Positions 35,053 through 44,659 of a stretch of DNA of 64,000 nt are shown one piece after another. Position 1 is the first letter of the stretch, and each line of letters starts with the position of its first letter. A program made the translations under genes and the position numbers. The stretch is taken from contig NZ_JAFIQT010000001.1 of NCBI RefSeq assembly GCF_017355935.1, positions 2,356,001 through 2,420,000 on the forward strand. The letters run 5' to 3'. The notes under the pieces were generated by a model. That model ran no database searches and was not told the origin of the DNA. It saw nothing but the letters and a program-made list of their open reading frames with translations. Origin of the DNA: Telluribacter humicola. Lineage in GTDB: Bacteria > Bacteroidota > Bacteroidia > Cytophagales > Spirosomataceae.

Positions 35053-36118
35053 CAAGTTTAGCCTCAGTACTATCATCAGACCACATATTCAGACCCTCAC
35101 ACCCTATTCGTCCGCTCGGGATGAGTATACGGGCAAAGAGGGAATATTTCTGGATGCTAATGAAAATCCGTATGGTTCGGTAGTACAGGACGCATATAAC
35201 CGCTATCCTGATCCGTATCAGTCGGCGATCAAGGAGAAGCTGGCTCCCATCAAAGGAGTGAGGCAAAGTCAGATATTTCTGGGCAACGGAAGCGACGAAC
35301 CCATTGACCTGCTGGTACGGGCTACCTGTACACCAGGTAAGGACTCCATTCTGATAATGCCACCTACCTACGGTATGTACGAGGTAAGTGCTTCTATCAA
35401 TGATGTACCCCTGATCAAAGTACCTCTGACTCCCGACTTCCAGATAGATACCGATGCGGTACTGGCGGCCATTACACCTGATACTAAGATCATATGGGTA
35501 TGTTCGCCCAATAATCCCTCCGGTAACCTGGTTCAGGCATTAGCTATTCAGACACTACTTGAGCAGTTTGATGGGCTGGTAGTAGTCGATGAAGCCTACA
35601 TAGATTTTGCTGATACCGAATCATGGACGCAGCAACTGGATCAATACCCAAATCTTGTAGTATTGCAGACGTTCTCCAAAGCCTGGGGACTGGCTTCGCT
35701 GCGACTGGGAATGTGCTTTGCTTCGGAAGAACTGATCAGGATCCTGAATAAGATCAAGCCGCCCTATAATATCAGTGGACCTACCCAACAGCTACTTCTG
35801 AATGCGCTGAACGAAGAAGAGGCCAAGAACCAGATGGTAGCGGATATCATGCGGGAACGCGATAACCTGCATGCGATGCTGAACGATCTTTCGTTAGTAA
35901 AGAAGATCTATCCGTCGGATGCTAACTTCCTGTTGGTGCAGTTTGAAGAGGCCAGGTCTGTGATGGATTACCTGCTGAGCGAAAAGATCATTGTGCGCGA
36001 CCGGTCACGTGTTATATTATGTGACGGATGCCTGCGTATTACAGTAGGTACCAACGATGAAAATGTGGCCGTGGTAGGCGCACTCAAAAAATACCAGCAG
36101 AATACGGTAGTGGCGTAG
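35045..36118 (+). CDS. hisC: Histidinol-phosphate aminotransferase
   Basis: Start set at ATG 35045 (MNNKFSLSTIIRPHIQTL), overlapping the RES stop by 8 bases; 357 residues, the usual length. It is a fold type I PLP aminotransferase with PLP Lys212 in TFSKAWGLASLR, ANENPYGS near the N-terminus, CSPNNPSGN, and VVVDEAYIDF. It transaminates imidazole acetol phosphate to histidinol phosphate. It is the last his gene in this operon; hisB, H, A, F and I are not in the window. Confidence 0.97.
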   Translation: MNNKFSLSTIIRPHIQTLTPYSSARDEYTGKEGIFLDANENPYGSVVQDAYNRYPDPYQSAIKEKLAPIKGVRQSQIFLGNGSDEPIDLLVRATCTPGKDSILIMPPTYGMYEVSASINDVPLIKVPLTPDFQIDTDAVLAAITPDTKIIWVCSPNNPSGNLVQALAIQTLLEQFDGLVVVDEAYIDFADTESWTQQLDQYPNLVVLQTFSKAWGLASLRLGMCFASEELIRILNKIKPPYNISGPTQQLLLNALNEEEAKNQMVADIMRERDNLHAMLNDLSLVKKIYPSDANFLLVQFEEARSVMDYLLSEKIIVRDRSRVILCDGCLRITVGTNDENVAVVGALKKYQQNTVVA

Positions 36119-36172
36119 TGGTGAAGTGAGGAATGAATGTCTTAGTGTAAACAGTACTGAACCAAACAGATC

Positions 36173-36688
36173 ATGAAAAAAGTATTATTTACCCTCATAG
36201 GCCTATTTATTATCAACCTGGCACACGCTCAGTATGACAACTGGGCCGTTGGATTCAAGCTGGGCGAACCTACGGGACTGAACATACGTAAGTACTTCAA
36301 TAATATCAATGCCTTTGACGTCACTATAGGTACTTACGGAGGCATCGTAGGTAATAACCGGGACTACCGCCAGGGATTCTACCGAAACGCCGGACTTTCG
36401 GTACAGGCTCATTACCTGTGGCATTACCCCCTGCTCAACTCCGAACTAGTACACATCTACTATGGTTTTGGGGGACAAGTCAACAGCCGTCGGTACTATC
36501 CCAACCGCCTGAGTGGAGGTTATGAGAATACCATTTCATTGGGTGGCTCCGGTATTGGAGGTCTCGAGTACTATCTCCCCGATGGCCGCCTGTCGGTCTT
36601 TCTGGAAGGGGGAGCTTATGCCGAAGTACTTCCCAGGCCCCTGTTCATCAGCCCGAATATATCCGGAGGAATACGATTAAATCTCTGA
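36173..36688 (+). CDS. Outer-membrane beta-barrel-like protein, hypothetical
   Basis: A 171-residue protein with a signal peptide (MKKVLFTLIGLFIINLAHAQ). The mature part is rich in alternating aromatic and small residues (WAVGFKLGEPTGLNIRKYF, GLSVQAHYLWHYPL, GGLEYYLPDGRLSVFLEGG) and ends in a beta strand with terminal hydrophobic residue (SGGIRLNL), the pattern of a small outer-membrane barrel. Function unknown. It lies 54 bases after hisC and before a strong terminator, so it is probably the last gene of the transcript. Confidence 0.78.
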   Translation: MKKVLFTLIGLFIINLAHAQYDNWAVGFKLGEPTGLNIRKYFNNINAFDVTIGTYGGIVGNNRDYRQGFYRNAGLSVQAHYLWHYPLLNSELVHIYYGFGGQVNSRRYYPNRLSGGYENTISLGGSGIGGLEYYLPDGRLSVFLEGGAYAEVLPRPLFISPNISGGIRLNL

Positions 36689-36706
36689 CAATATTCAATA
36701 TAGATT

Positions 36707-36743
36707 ACAAAAAAGCACAAAGTCAAACTTTGTGCTTTTTTGT
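36707..36743. terminator. Bidirectional terminator at the end of the his operon
   Basis: Perfect 16-bp stem (36707-36722 and 36728-36743) with a 5-base loop and A/T runs; serves both convergent genes. Confidence 0.93.
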
Positions 36744-36763
36744 ATGTACTAGCCTGATACCAG

Positions 36764-37252
36764 TTAAGGCTGGTACATTTCCTGTCCATGATAAGCAAGG
36801 GATATGGCTTCAATATCGATCTTACCCATCTGCATCATAGCATTCATAGCTCTTTTTGCCTTTTCTGCGTCTTCGCTATGTAAGTACTTACCCAGAGCTG
36901 CCGGTATGATTTGCCATGACATCCCAAATTTATCTTTGAGCCAGCCGCACCGGCCCTTTTCTCCCCCATACGACAGCTTGTCCCACAGTTCATCTACTTC
37001 CTGCTGTGTGTCACAGTGTACAAAGAGCGATGTACCATTTGAAAAGCTGAAGTAAGGCCCGCCGTTTAGTGCCATAAACCCTTGCCCTTCCAGCTGGAAA
37101 ATGATAGACATAACAGTCCCTTCTGGCAAGTGGCCACCTTCTCCATAGCGAATGGTCTTCGTGATATTAGAATTTTTGAACAGGAAGGTGTACAGGTTTA
37201 CCGCTTCCTCTGCCTGGTCGTTAAAGGTCAGAAATGTTGTAATCTTTTGCAT
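36764..37252 (-). CDS. VOC family protein, PhnB-like
   Basis: Start set at ATG 37252 (MQKITTFLTFNDQAEEAV), 162 residues; the longer frame adds 38 unlike codons. It matches the PhnB/3-demethylubiquinone methyltransferase-like group of the glyoxalase fold: FLTFNDQAEEAVNLY, FMALNGGPYFSFSNG, and GWLKDKFGMSWQIIP. Function is unknown; members bind small ligands or metals. It is convergent with the his operon. Confidence 0.88.
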   Translation of the reverse strand: MQKITTFLTFNDQAEEAVNLYTFLFKNSNITKTIRYGEGGHLPEGTVMSIIFQLEGQGFMALNGGPYFSFSNGTSLFVHCDTQQEVDELWDKLSYGGEKGRCGWLKDKFGMSWQIIPAALGKYLHSEDAEKAKRAMNAMMQMGKIDIEAISLAYHGQEMYQP

Positions 37253-37665
37253 AGTAGTTAAGTCAAGGATTAAGTATATACAAATGTAGGAGTTACGTCG
37301 CTGATTGATAGGGTGTAAAAGAGCCACTTTGCGGGTGGATTGCGACATAATCAGTGAATAAAACACGAAGTTTTACTCCTAAACGCCTAGGTAGATAGCC
37401 CGAAGTCTTTCAGGCTGCTGGGAAGTTAATGTAGTGAGGTTTGTGGAAGATTGAGAATACTAAATAGAGTTGTAGTCCAGCTAGTTGTATGGTTTACCTC
37501 ATTAAAGTTGAATAATTTTCGGACAGGGCTATTATAGCAAAAACCAAACGTATGCCCCAGGTGCAGCATCACGTTTGGTTTTGACTCATAAGCCCGGAAG
37601 AGCTGGCTATACCTAATCTTACACCGTAGGCTTTACCTACCGGTGCAGGCGTTGATATCGTGTAT
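37253..37665. other. Intergenic region, no gene seen
   Basis: About 410 bases with no supported coding frame. It contains the terminator at 37538-37584; nothing else is recognised. Confidence 0.5.
37538..37584. terminator. Hairpin terminator of the downstream membrane protein gene
   Basis: 12-bp stem AAAACCAAACGT (37540-37551) and its complement (37571-37582), with an inner ATGC/GCAT pairing in the loop. T runs on both strands. Confidence 0.8.
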
Positions 37666-38433
37666 TCAAGCTAATTGCTTCTCTAGCTTAGTGGTATTCT
37701 TTGTATAACTCGGGGCCACGTAAGTATTGAGATAGTGAAGCAGTGCGTAAATAAAGGTGGTTACACCCGCCATTTCCATCAACTCTTCAAGGCAGTACAG
37801 CAACTGATTATAAAAATGGTCAATGCTGTACATTTTATAAAAGTACCCCTCAAACATCTCAAGACCAGCCGCGCCTTCCACGAATAATGCGGCTGACAGG
37901 AAGAATAAGTTTCTGGTGATCACTGGCAGAGATATAACAAACCGGAACATGTAAGCCGCAACTGCTAAAAAGAGCATAAAGTAGGGAATGATCCAGGCCC
38001 AGTGAAGCAGACCCGCGAAATCATTGGTGATAAAAGGTCTTACTTGATTAGAAGAAGCTTCATGGATTTGTAGATTTTCGTCCAGAGCAAGAAAGAAGAA
38101 AATTACGCTTAGAATGAGCCATTGCTTTTTCTCTTTACCGTAATGGTTGATGAGTTGTGTCTGCTTATAAATGAAGTACAAAATCAGACTTGCTGAAAGC
38201 ATTAATAGCGTGGAGAAGAACGCAGGAAAGTTATTTTCACCATTGAAATCAAAGTACTTATTGAGAATCCTTACCGGCAGGGTGTCATAAAAAGGAGAGT
38301 TCTGCGCAATGATGTTAATGATATTGGCTATCAGGAGAAGGGCTATAGCCAGTACCAGATACTTCACAACTCTTCCAGGATTAATTGAGACCGTGTGAGA
38401 GACCGCGTTCGTTGAATTTAAAGTTTTTTCCAT
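37666..38433 (-). CDS. Integral membrane protein, hypothetical
   Basis: A 255-residue protein with about six hydrophobic helices (for example VVKYLVLAIALLLIANIINI, FFSTLLMLSASLILYFIY, WLILSVIFFFLALDE, IIPYFMLFLAVAAYMF). The LDENLQIHEA motif between helices carries acidic and His residues that could face an active or transport site. No family name is recognised. It has its own terminator and stands alone. Coding is clear from the membrane pattern. Confidence 0.78.
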   Translation of the reverse strand: MEKTLNSTNAVSHTVSINPGRVVKYLVLAIALLLIANIINIIAQNSPFYDTLPVRILNKYFDFNGENNFPAFFSTLLMLSASLILYFIYKQTQLINHYGKEKKQWLILSVIFFFLALDENLQIHEASSNQVRPFITNDFAGLLHWAWIIPYFMLFLAVAAYMFRFVISLPVITRNLFFLSAALFVEGAAGLEMFEGYFYKMYSIDHFYNQLLYCLEELMEMAGVTTFIYALLHYLNTYVAPSYTKNTTKLEKQLA

Positions 38434-39085
38434 AGGACTTTACATGTTGGGGTGTAAGAAAAAAATGTTAGCTACTCAGTCTGCTTCCTACTGCTTAAAG
38501 CATGGATATCTACTGACAGTATGGTGTAAATTGATGTAAGCTTTAGTATGGTGCATAGTGATGAATTTGATGATTAAAGTCCTTGGTATTGAATTACATT
38601 CATCAAATAAGTTAACAAAAAGGTAACAGAAGTATACAAAAAAATGAGCAGACGGTATATTACGTAAATGGGTGAAGAACGTTGAAAACGAGGTAGTTGT
38701 CGTATGAAGAAACAATGATAACTGCGTAATTGGCTAGTGTACAAAAAGTTACATCTGGCATTGTCAGCATTAAGCCTATTTATGATGTCACTTTATGACT
38801 CTTAAAAGAAGCAGGTACCTGATCGGGGTGCACCAGGATTGATACTAACTATACTGACCTGCTGAAGAGGTAACCGGTAAAGCCAGAGTGGTTGGCGGAG
38901 CTGCCCTTGTCGTACAAATGAATATGAGTAAGCAGGAGGATGTACAGCACCCGGCGGATGCAATCCTTAAGCAGTATGTTGATGTTGGTATATAGAATAG
39001 TATGGAAGGAGTAGGAGGGATCGTTCGCTTCGCCAGTGATAAATGACTAGTAGGCGGTACTGCGGTATTAACGGAGTTGAGAGTA
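38434..39085. other. 650-base non-coding region with a possible gene remnant
   Basis: No intact gene is supported. A 45-codon plus-strand stretch from about 38859 to 38995 has coding-like composition (TGKARVVGGAALVVQMNMSK, then a DAILKQYVDVGI ending) but has no start codon until 38918. It may be a decayed gene end. Confidence 0.35.
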
Positions 39086-39613
39086 CTACTTGTAGTATTT
39101 CTTCCTGAACTCCGCTTTTTGTTTTTGGTAGTCAGGATGATCTTTAGCTTTAAACCAATAAGTCTTGAATACTTCCGCGGCTCTTGCCTTCTCATTGGTA
39201 AGGGCATCTTCTTCCTGTTTCAGCAAGGGATTGCCTTTGTTCTTACTACCTGAAGAGTAAGGATACTCCAGGCCATCGGTTTTGTCCTCTTCACCGATGC
39301 TGTACTTGCGGCCACTTTTATGGTTGGCGTAGCGCCGGGCTCTCGTAAAACCCATCTGCAGGTACTTACGGGCCATATCAGCCCCTACAAAGTCATTATC
39401 TTTGAGGTACTGTTCAAAGAGTTCATAGATTTTCAGGGCCGACTCCCGGGCCACCTCCTCGGTCCTGAACTTCCAGTAGGGGAGTATCTCCGACTTATAC
39501 GGCTGCACCATCAGTACTCCCTGTTCACCCACGCCTATTCGATACAACTCCGGGTGCTGCCTGAAATCGGTAGTAGTAAAGTCCAGGGTATAGTTGAAGG
39601 CGTTTTTCGGCAT
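39086..39613 (-). CDS. DUF4385 family protein
   Basis: A 175-residue protein. It opens NYTLDFTTTDFRQHPELYR, followed by GVGEQGVLMVQPYKSEILPYW, KYLQMGFTRARRYANHKSGRKY, and a Lys-rich C-terminus ending EFRKKYYK, all characteristic of DUF4385. Function is unknown in the family. No signal peptide; it should be cytoplasmic. It is a single gene. Confidence 0.9.
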   Translation of the reverse strand: MPKNAFNYTLDFTTTDFRQHPELYRIGVGEQGVLMVQPYKSEILPYWKFRTEEVARESALKIYELFEQYLKDNDFVGADMARKYLQMGFTRARRYANHKSGRKYSIGEEDKTDGLEYPYSSGSKNKGNPLLKQEEDALTNEKARAAEVFKTYWFKAKDHPDYQKQKAEFRKKYYK

Positions 39614-39723
39614 ATAGATGTACCAGTTGATCAGTAAAGGCCCTTGTTGCCTTTATAACAAATTAAGGTCGGTAGTGTTAAGCTCAGACTAGCTATATGT
39701 GAATGATACTTACCTGTATTAGA

Positions 39724-40239
39724 TCAGGCCGATTCGCTTCTCAGTTGCTCCACAAAATCAATCCCTGCCTCCGTCACGCCAATGATCTCAGTCATTACTC
39801 CCAGTTCTTTGCTGGTATCAAAGTAGGCGACACGAGCGAAGGGAAGAGTAAGACTCTGTACTTTGGAATAGCCTTTGTCCTTGAATTCAGAGATGGCCTC
39901 TTCCAGTTGGCTATCAGGAACAATAAAAGCCACATGCTGAACCCCGCCCTGAGGATGTTTATCCAGGTACTCCCGAAATATACTTGGCCCGGACACTGGC
40001 TGAATCAACTCGATCACAGACTCACCCGAATAAGCCATAGACAGGTGAAAAACATGATTGTCCGTCTTACCACGATAGGTACCTTCAAGGTCTTCCGATT
40101 GTAGATTTTCCAGCCTTACAAAATGCGATATGCCCAGTATAGTACGAAAGTGGTTTTCTGTGGCCTGTATATCCGGAACCACCCAGGTAATCTGTCCAAA
40201 GTACTTGCCAAATGAGGTAGTGACTGCTTGCAGCTCCAT
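39724..40239 (-). CDS. VOC (glyoxalase/dioxygenase fold) protein
   Basis: Start set at ATG 40239 (MELQAVTTSFGKYFGQIT), 171 residues. A single VOC domain with metal-ligand candidates in GQITWVVPDIQATENHF, NHVFHLSMAYSG, VIELIQPVSG, and GGVQHVAFIVPD. Such proteins include lactoylglutathione lyases, epimerases and dioxygenases; the reaction here is unknown. Neighbours do not help. Confidence 0.87.
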   Translation of the reverse strand: MELQAVTTSFGKYFGQITWVVPDIQATENHFRTILGISHFVRLENLQSEDLEGTYRGKTDNHVFHLSMAYSGESVIELIQPVSGPSIFREYLDKHPQGGVQHVAFIVPDSQLEEAISEFKDKGYSKVQSLTLPFARVAYFDTSKELGVMTEIIGVTEAGIDFVEQLRSESA

Positions 40240-40349
40240 CGAATATAATTTAAGGTAATGTACTTTATTAACTCTCAAGTAAACCATCTACCGGTGTTGA
40301 TCGTGGGTAAGCAGTTGGATACCTGATAAAGTAGGGAGTGGTTATAATT

Positions 40350-41231
40350 TTAGCCGATCTCCACAGTATCATTGACCCGTACTACCCCCTCTTTCAGAAT
40401 AATGGCATACACACCGGCGCAGGGATATAATCCTTCTCCCATAATGGGTAACCGGTTATGGTCAACCAGGGTTTTTAGTACATGCGTATCTTTTGGTAAT
40501 CCCTCCTGAGCGAGGGTAGTCATGACACAGCGCGGGTCGGGCATGGTGACCATGAGTCTGACGTTGTTCTGTATGGTGATGGACTTGTCCAACCAATCGT
40601 TTTCTATAAAGCCGCTTTCAGTGGTTTTTATGATGATATTCATCCGGAACCTTCTCTCGTCAAACCGGGTCTCCGGGCGTAGTTCCTGCAGGCGGGAGAG
40701 GGTAGAGGTAGTCATGACCGAGGCCGGAAATACATCCATGAAAGAACCGGCCGACACGGGCGAAGGGGCTCCCATTTCGTTGAACAGAGCCCAACCCAGC
40801 TTCTGCTCCACATAAGTATCGCGCTGACCGAACGGATTTAGATGTTCCACATCCGGGTGATACTGATCTATTGTATAGTCTTCAGGAGCCATACGGGCCA
40901 GCGTAACAGCCTTACCAAAATATTCCGAAAGCACCTGGTCTACCTCGGACAAATCGCTTCGTAATTGAGTACCATTGGGCAGGGTAATCTCTACGGGAGG
41001 AATCTCCTGCCCGGGTTGCGGCGGGCTTACAAAGCGAGCTTTGCACATCAGCAGGTCCGGAAATTGCCGCACGCTTTTCGCCGTCACGACCTTTCCGCTT
41101 TCTTTCTCGACGAGGGCATAGGCCCGGTCGCCCAGTACCCCATTTTTATCTAACTCTACCTGATCCAGTTGCTCACCCTGAAATGATTTGACCGGGAAAC
41201 GCCAAAGAGATTCTATGGTACCTACCTGCAT
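40350..41231 (-). CDS. MOSC domain-containing protein
   Basis: A 293-residue protein with an N-terminal MOSC beta-barrel (GTIESLWRFPVKSFQGEQLDQ) and a C-terminal MOSC domain that includes RFRMNIIIKT and PDPRCVMTTLAQEGLPKD, with the conserved Cys near residue 230. MOSC proteins bind a molybdenum cofactor or transfer sulfur; the mARC-type group reduces N-hydroxylated compounds. The exact substrate is unknown. Confidence 0.9.
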   Translation of the reverse strand: MQVGTIESLWRFPVKSFQGEQLDQVELDKNGVLGDRAYALVEKESGKVVTAKSVRQFPDLLMCKARFVSPPQPGQEIPPVEITLPNGTQLRSDLSEVDQVLSEYFGKAVTLARMAPEDYTIDQYHPDVEHLNPFGQRDTYVEQKLGWALFNEMGAPSPVSAGSFMDVFPASVMTTSTLSRLQELRPETRFDERRFRMNIIIKTTESGFIENDWLDKSITIQNNVRLMVTMPDPRCVMTTLAQEGLPKDTHVLKTLVDHNRLPIMGEGLYPCAGVYAIILKEGVVRVNDTVEIG

Positions 41232-41630
41232 AGTCGTATGTTATAGTGGAAGTGAAAGGATGATGTGTCGGAAAGAAAATTGCCCCAAATTAGGGTGGAT
41301 TCTGTGTTATAGGTTTCAACCAAAAGTAGCCATTATCTATATCCTCTCATCGGCATCCAGAAGTATTTTTATCAAATGGTAGCAGGATGAGGGCAGGGCG
41401 TATTTGGCTGGCGTTGGTGGTGTTGTTAGGGAAGCCTGAGTTCTGGACACTGTTTACTTTAAAAATTTCTATAAAAAATTTAAGGGCAGATACGTCTGAT
41501 ACACAAGCTTCTATGTCTATGACTTCTTCTGTTGAGCTACTATGTTCAGAATAGCCATTAAACCATTGCGGCTGATAGTCCTCTAACCAACAAAACACAA
41601 AGCATCTATTAGCCACTACATCTGTTAGCC

Positions 41631-42002
41631 ATGAAAAAGACCCTTATTCTATTCGCCCTGTACGTAGTTGCCAGCCTGGGTGTCTCTGCCCAAAGCATGA
41701 ATGCCAGATCTAACCGTACCCTGCCCAGTGATCGTCAGGCCATAGCTCAGATCCAGCAACTGGACCAGGAAGTACGTACCAAGATTGCCCGCGGCCTCGA
41801 CAGAGAAATGATCAGCACAACCGAAGCTATGCGCATGCTTAACGAGTACCAGCGTATTCAGCAGCGCGAGCGCCAGTACCTCGCCAACGGCAGGCTCAAC
41901 AACCGCGAAACCCGTGACCTCATGTATGACCTCGAAACGCTGTCGCGCCGTATTACAGTTGACAGCTATGACGATCGGTCAGGCCGGGTAGGAAGACGCT
42001 AA
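41631..42002 (+). CDS. Secreted helical hypothetical protein
   Basis: A 123-residue protein with a signal peptide (MKKTLILFALYVVASLGVSA). The mature part is helical and rich in Arg, Gln and Asp (AIAQIQQLDQEVRTKIARGL, EYQRIQQRERQYLANGRL), possibly coiled coil. No family is recognised. It is followed by a strong terminator and stands alone. Probably periplasmic. Confidence 0.77.
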   Translation: MKKTLILFALYVVASLGVSAQSMNARSNRTLPSDRQAIAQIQQLDQEVRTKIARGLDREMISTTEAMRMLNEYQRIQQRERQYLANGRLNNRETRDLMYDLETLSRRITVDSYDDRSGRVGRR

Positions 42003-42031
42003 TACCATAAGCCACACATCTGTTTTCCACT

Positions 42032-42066
42032 AAGAAGGGACCCCAAAGTGGGTCCCTTCTTTTTTA
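42032..42066. terminator. Terminator, bidirectional
   Basis: Perfect 12-bp stem AAGAAGGGACCC (42032-42043) and GGGTCCCTTCTT (42050-42061), 6-base loop, T run. It lies between convergent genes. Confidence 0.93.
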
Positions 42067-42108
42067 GTATTTATAAGAATATATATTTCGACTCAACGCT
42101 AGTCAGAC

Positions 42109-43128
42109 TTACTTTACCGCAACAGAGGAAATAGTCTGGGCGGCTTCCTCCATCATGGTTGTGATGATGCTCTCAACTGGTTGAATATCCTGCACCAGCC
42201 CTACGCCCTGTCCAGCCAGGAGTGCCATTTCTTCCAGGTCACCTTCGGTGGTTGGCATAGGTACAAAGCTGGAGAATCGTTTCAGCGTCTGCTCCTGTCC
42301 GAATAGTGAGGTTTTGCCAATCACAGGTTCGTTTTCTGTAGTAGCAGGTACCAGATGCTCCCTGCCCTGGAACTCCGTGACAACGCTGTTTTTCAGGACG
42401 CGCATCGGATTGAAGTCAACCATTTCCGGCCCGAAGATGGAGGTCAGGCAGGTGTCGATGCCGGTGGCTTCGGTCAGGCGGCTTTTGTAATCAGGGTGGA
42501 TAAATGCCTCATGGCTGGCTAACAGACGCGTACCTACCCATACGCCTACGGCACCCAGACAGAGGGCCGCCGCTACCTGCCTGCCCGTGGTGATACCACC
42601 AGCTGCCAGTACCGGTGTGGGTTTGACGGCTTCCACTACCTCAGGTACCAGCACGAAGGTAGGCAAGGTGCCGTAGTTATGACCTCCCGCTTCGGCGCCC
42701 TGCGCTATGATCAGGTCAATACCATCCTCGACCGCTTTGCGGGCGTCCGCTACCGAACCAACCTGCTCCCATACTTTTATATGAGCTTCATGCAGCCTGT
42801 CAATGTACTCCTTGGGAGGATGTCCCCAGTGAAAGGAGACAATCGGTACCTGCTCTTCTACGCACACCTGAATCTTTTCCTCGTCGGTCAGGAACGTAAT
42901 GAAGTTGACATGAAAGGGGCGATCCGTTGCTTTTTTTACCTCACGAATCAGAAACCGGACTGCTTCGGCGGGCAGCGGTCCCATAGCAATGGCGCCGATA
43001 CCGCCGGCCTTGCATACGGCAATAGCCAGGTCGGGTGAGGTGCCGGCAAAGGCCATTCCGGCCGATGCAAAGGGATAGATAACGTTATACGTTTCGGTAA
43101 GGCGGGTAGTAATAGTAGTCTTAGACAT
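42109..43128 (-). CDS. Nitronate monooxygenase / 2-nitropropane dioxygenase-like flavoprotein
   Basis: Start set at ATG 43128 (MSKTTITTRLTETYNVIYPF), 339 residues. An FMN-binding TIM barrel: FASAGMAFAGTSPDLA, HVNFITF, VPIVSFHWGHPP, DLIIAQGAEAGGHNYG, LAAGGITTGRQVAAALCLGA and GVWVGTRLLAS, the family signatures. It oxidises nitronates or acts as an NAD(P)H:quinone-type reductase. It lies by itself between convergent and same-strand neighbours; the physiological role is unknown. Confidence 0.92.
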   Translation of the reverse strand: MSKTTITTRLTETYNVIYPFASAGMAFAGTSPDLAIAVCKAGGIGAIAMGPLPAEAVRFLIREVKKATDRPFHVNFITFLTDEEKIQVCVEEQVPIVSFHWGHPPKEYIDRLHEAHIKVWEQVGSVADARKAVEDGIDLIIAQGAEAGGHNYGTLPTFVLVPEVVEAVKPTPVLAAGGITTGRQVAAALCLGAVGVWVGTRLLASHEAFIHPDYKSRLTEATGIDTCLTSIFGPEMVDFNPMRVLKNSVVTEFQGREHLVPATTENEPVIGKTSLFGQEQTLKRFSSFVPMPTTEGDLEEMALLAGQGVGLVQDIQPVESIITTMMEEAAQTISSVAVK

Positions 43129-43268
43129 AGGGTTTAAAGTTAATTTAGCCTTCAAGTATACTACTAACTACTACCCTGGCCTTAGCCAGATTGTATGGAC
43201 AGTCTGAAATGAGCCATGAAGGGTTATAATCCCCCTTTGGAATGAACAGGCTCCTATTTATAACAAAC

Positions 43269-43802
43269 TTAGTCTACTATCTCCAGTCTGTAATGGAGCT
43301 GTGTAAGCCCTGTATCAAAGGCCTTTGCTGAAACCAGCTCAAACTTCTGCTCGGGTCTGCCATCTTTGAATAACCGTGTACCACTGCCGACCAGCGTAGG
43401 GACGATGGAAATAATCAGCTCGTCAATGAGTCCGTCCATTAGTAGTTCGTTGACCACTTCGGCGCCCCCGTCACAGAATATATGCTTGCCCTCTTCCCCT
43501 TTCAGGCGCAGTACCAGGTCTTTGAGTGGGCCGGTATAGAAGGTGGTATTACCGAGGGAGGGACGTTTGGTGCGGGTGATGATATAGGCGGCTTTGTCCG
43601 CGTGCGGGAACTCCGGTACCTTGTTCATAACCCAGTCGTAGGTCTTACGGCCCATGATCACGGTATCTACGCTGGTGATGAAGTCGGCGTAGCCGTAGTC
43701 TTCATCCGGTTGTTGTACCCGCGCCAGAAAACTCAGATCATCGTTGGGTTGGGCAATGTAGCCATCCAGGCTGGTGGCGATGTAGAGGATTACCTTTCTC
43801 AT
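43269..43802 (-). CDS. Dihydrofolate reductase / RibD C-terminal family protein
   Basis: A 177-residue protein beginning MRKVILYIATSLDGYIAQP, with VDTVIMGRKTYDWV, EGKHIFCDGGAEVVNELL and the closing ELIISIVPTLVGSGTRLF, as in the RibD C-terminal reductase group. It probably reduces a pterin- or pyrimidine-like compound with NADPH; it is not the main DHFR. It lies 68 bases downstream of an AraC regulator gene on the same strand, which may control it. Confidence 0.92.
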   Translation of the reverse strand: MRKVILYIATSLDGYIAQPNDDLSFLARVQQPDEDYGYADFITSVDTVIMGRKTYDWVMNKVPEFPHADKAAYIITRTKRPSLGNTTFYTGPLKDLVLRLKGEEGKHIFCDGGAEVVNELLMDGLIDELIISIVPTLVGSGTRLFKDGRPEQKFELVSAKAFDTGLTQLHYRLEIVD

Positions 43803-43870
43803 ACTCTTCCTTTTTAGTGTTAGTGCACCGTAAAGATGGAAGGTCTGTAAAGGAAGAAATTGTACAAAAT

Positions 43871-44659
43871 TTACGCGAGTACCTGTAAGCTCTTCCGGTA
43901 CTCGCGGGGCGACATGCCACAGAAAGATCGGAAGACCCGGATAAAGTGAGCCTGGTCGTAGAAACCCAGTTCCAGCCCTATTTCCGTCAGGCTTTTAGTT
44001 GGGTGTAGCCTGATCTGTCGGAGCGCCCGATTCACCACCCTCAGATGAAAGTACTTAACCGGGCTGATGCCGATGGTGGTATTGAAGTAGTCAATCAGAG
44101 TCTTGGACGACAGGCCGAGTCCGTGGGCCAGTTGCCTCATCTTACCTTTCTCAAATCCGGTTAGGTCTAATTGCTCGACCTGTTGCAGTACCTGCCTTTT
44201 GACTGGCTTCGCCTGGTAGGAGGGGAGTAGGTACCTCTCCAGGCTGGACAGCAACTCCCGGGGCGGAAGCTTCTGGGCATTCTCTCTGACGAATGATTCC
44301 AGCGAATTATTGAGGATAGTGCGGGTGTCAATAGAATAGTTGGACAGGTCCTGCGCGTTGATCCCGAAGGTCTGATACAAGCCCCAGGGCTTAAACAGGA
44401 TACCTACCGTCAGGTGCTTCCCCTGGGTTAGTACGCGCAGAGGCCTTGTATATATGCCACTCACCCACGAATCCCTCTGCGAGGTATCGCTACTCATCGG
44501 ATCACTGACATCAAAAACGTCACCCAGATTAAAAAACACCTCCTGATGTAGCAGTGGCATAGCCCAGCTACGGGTCTCAAAGCTTTCAGCCCAGTTGATA
44601 TAGATGCAATCTACGGCTTCGGCCAGTTGGGTTTTGGGTACGTATATCTCAGATAACAT
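43871..44659 (-). CDS. AraC family transcriptional regulator
   Basis: A 262-residue protein. The C-terminal ~100 residues hold the two helix-turn-helix motifs, including KGKMRQLAHGLGLSSKTLID and SLTEIGLELGFYDQAHFIRVFRSFCGMSPREYR-type sequence (split here at SLTEIGLELGFYDQAHF and FRSFCGMSPREYRKSL). The N-terminal part is a DUF6597-like sensing domain with an unknown ligand. It is upstream of the RibD-like reductase gene on the same strand and may regulate it. Confidence 0.92.
   Translation of the reverse strand: MLSEIYVPKTQLAEAVDCIYINWAESFETRSWAMPLLHQEVFFNLGDVFDVSDPMSSDTSQRDSWVSGIYTRPLRVLTQGKHLTVGILFKPWGLYQTFGINAQDLSNYSIDTRTILNNSLESFVRENAQKLPPRELLSSLERYLLPSYQAKPVKRQVLQQVEQLDLTGFEKGKMRQLAHGLGLSSKTLIDYFNTTIGISPVKYFHLRVVNRALRQIRLHPTKSLTEIGLELGFYDQAHFIRVFRSFCGMSPREYRKSLQVLA

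Noticed and set aside
38488-38715. 75-codon minus-strand ORF
   Set aside because: Phe/Thr-rich sequence with no signal peptide or domain in an AT-rich gap; not coding-like.
38845-39207. 120-codon minus-strand ORF
   Set aside because: It overlaps the DUF4385 gene end in another frame and has low-complexity Thr/Ser content.
41347-41616. 89-codon minus-strand ORF
   Set aside because: No recognisable domain or signal; probably the open upstream region of the secreted protein at 41631.
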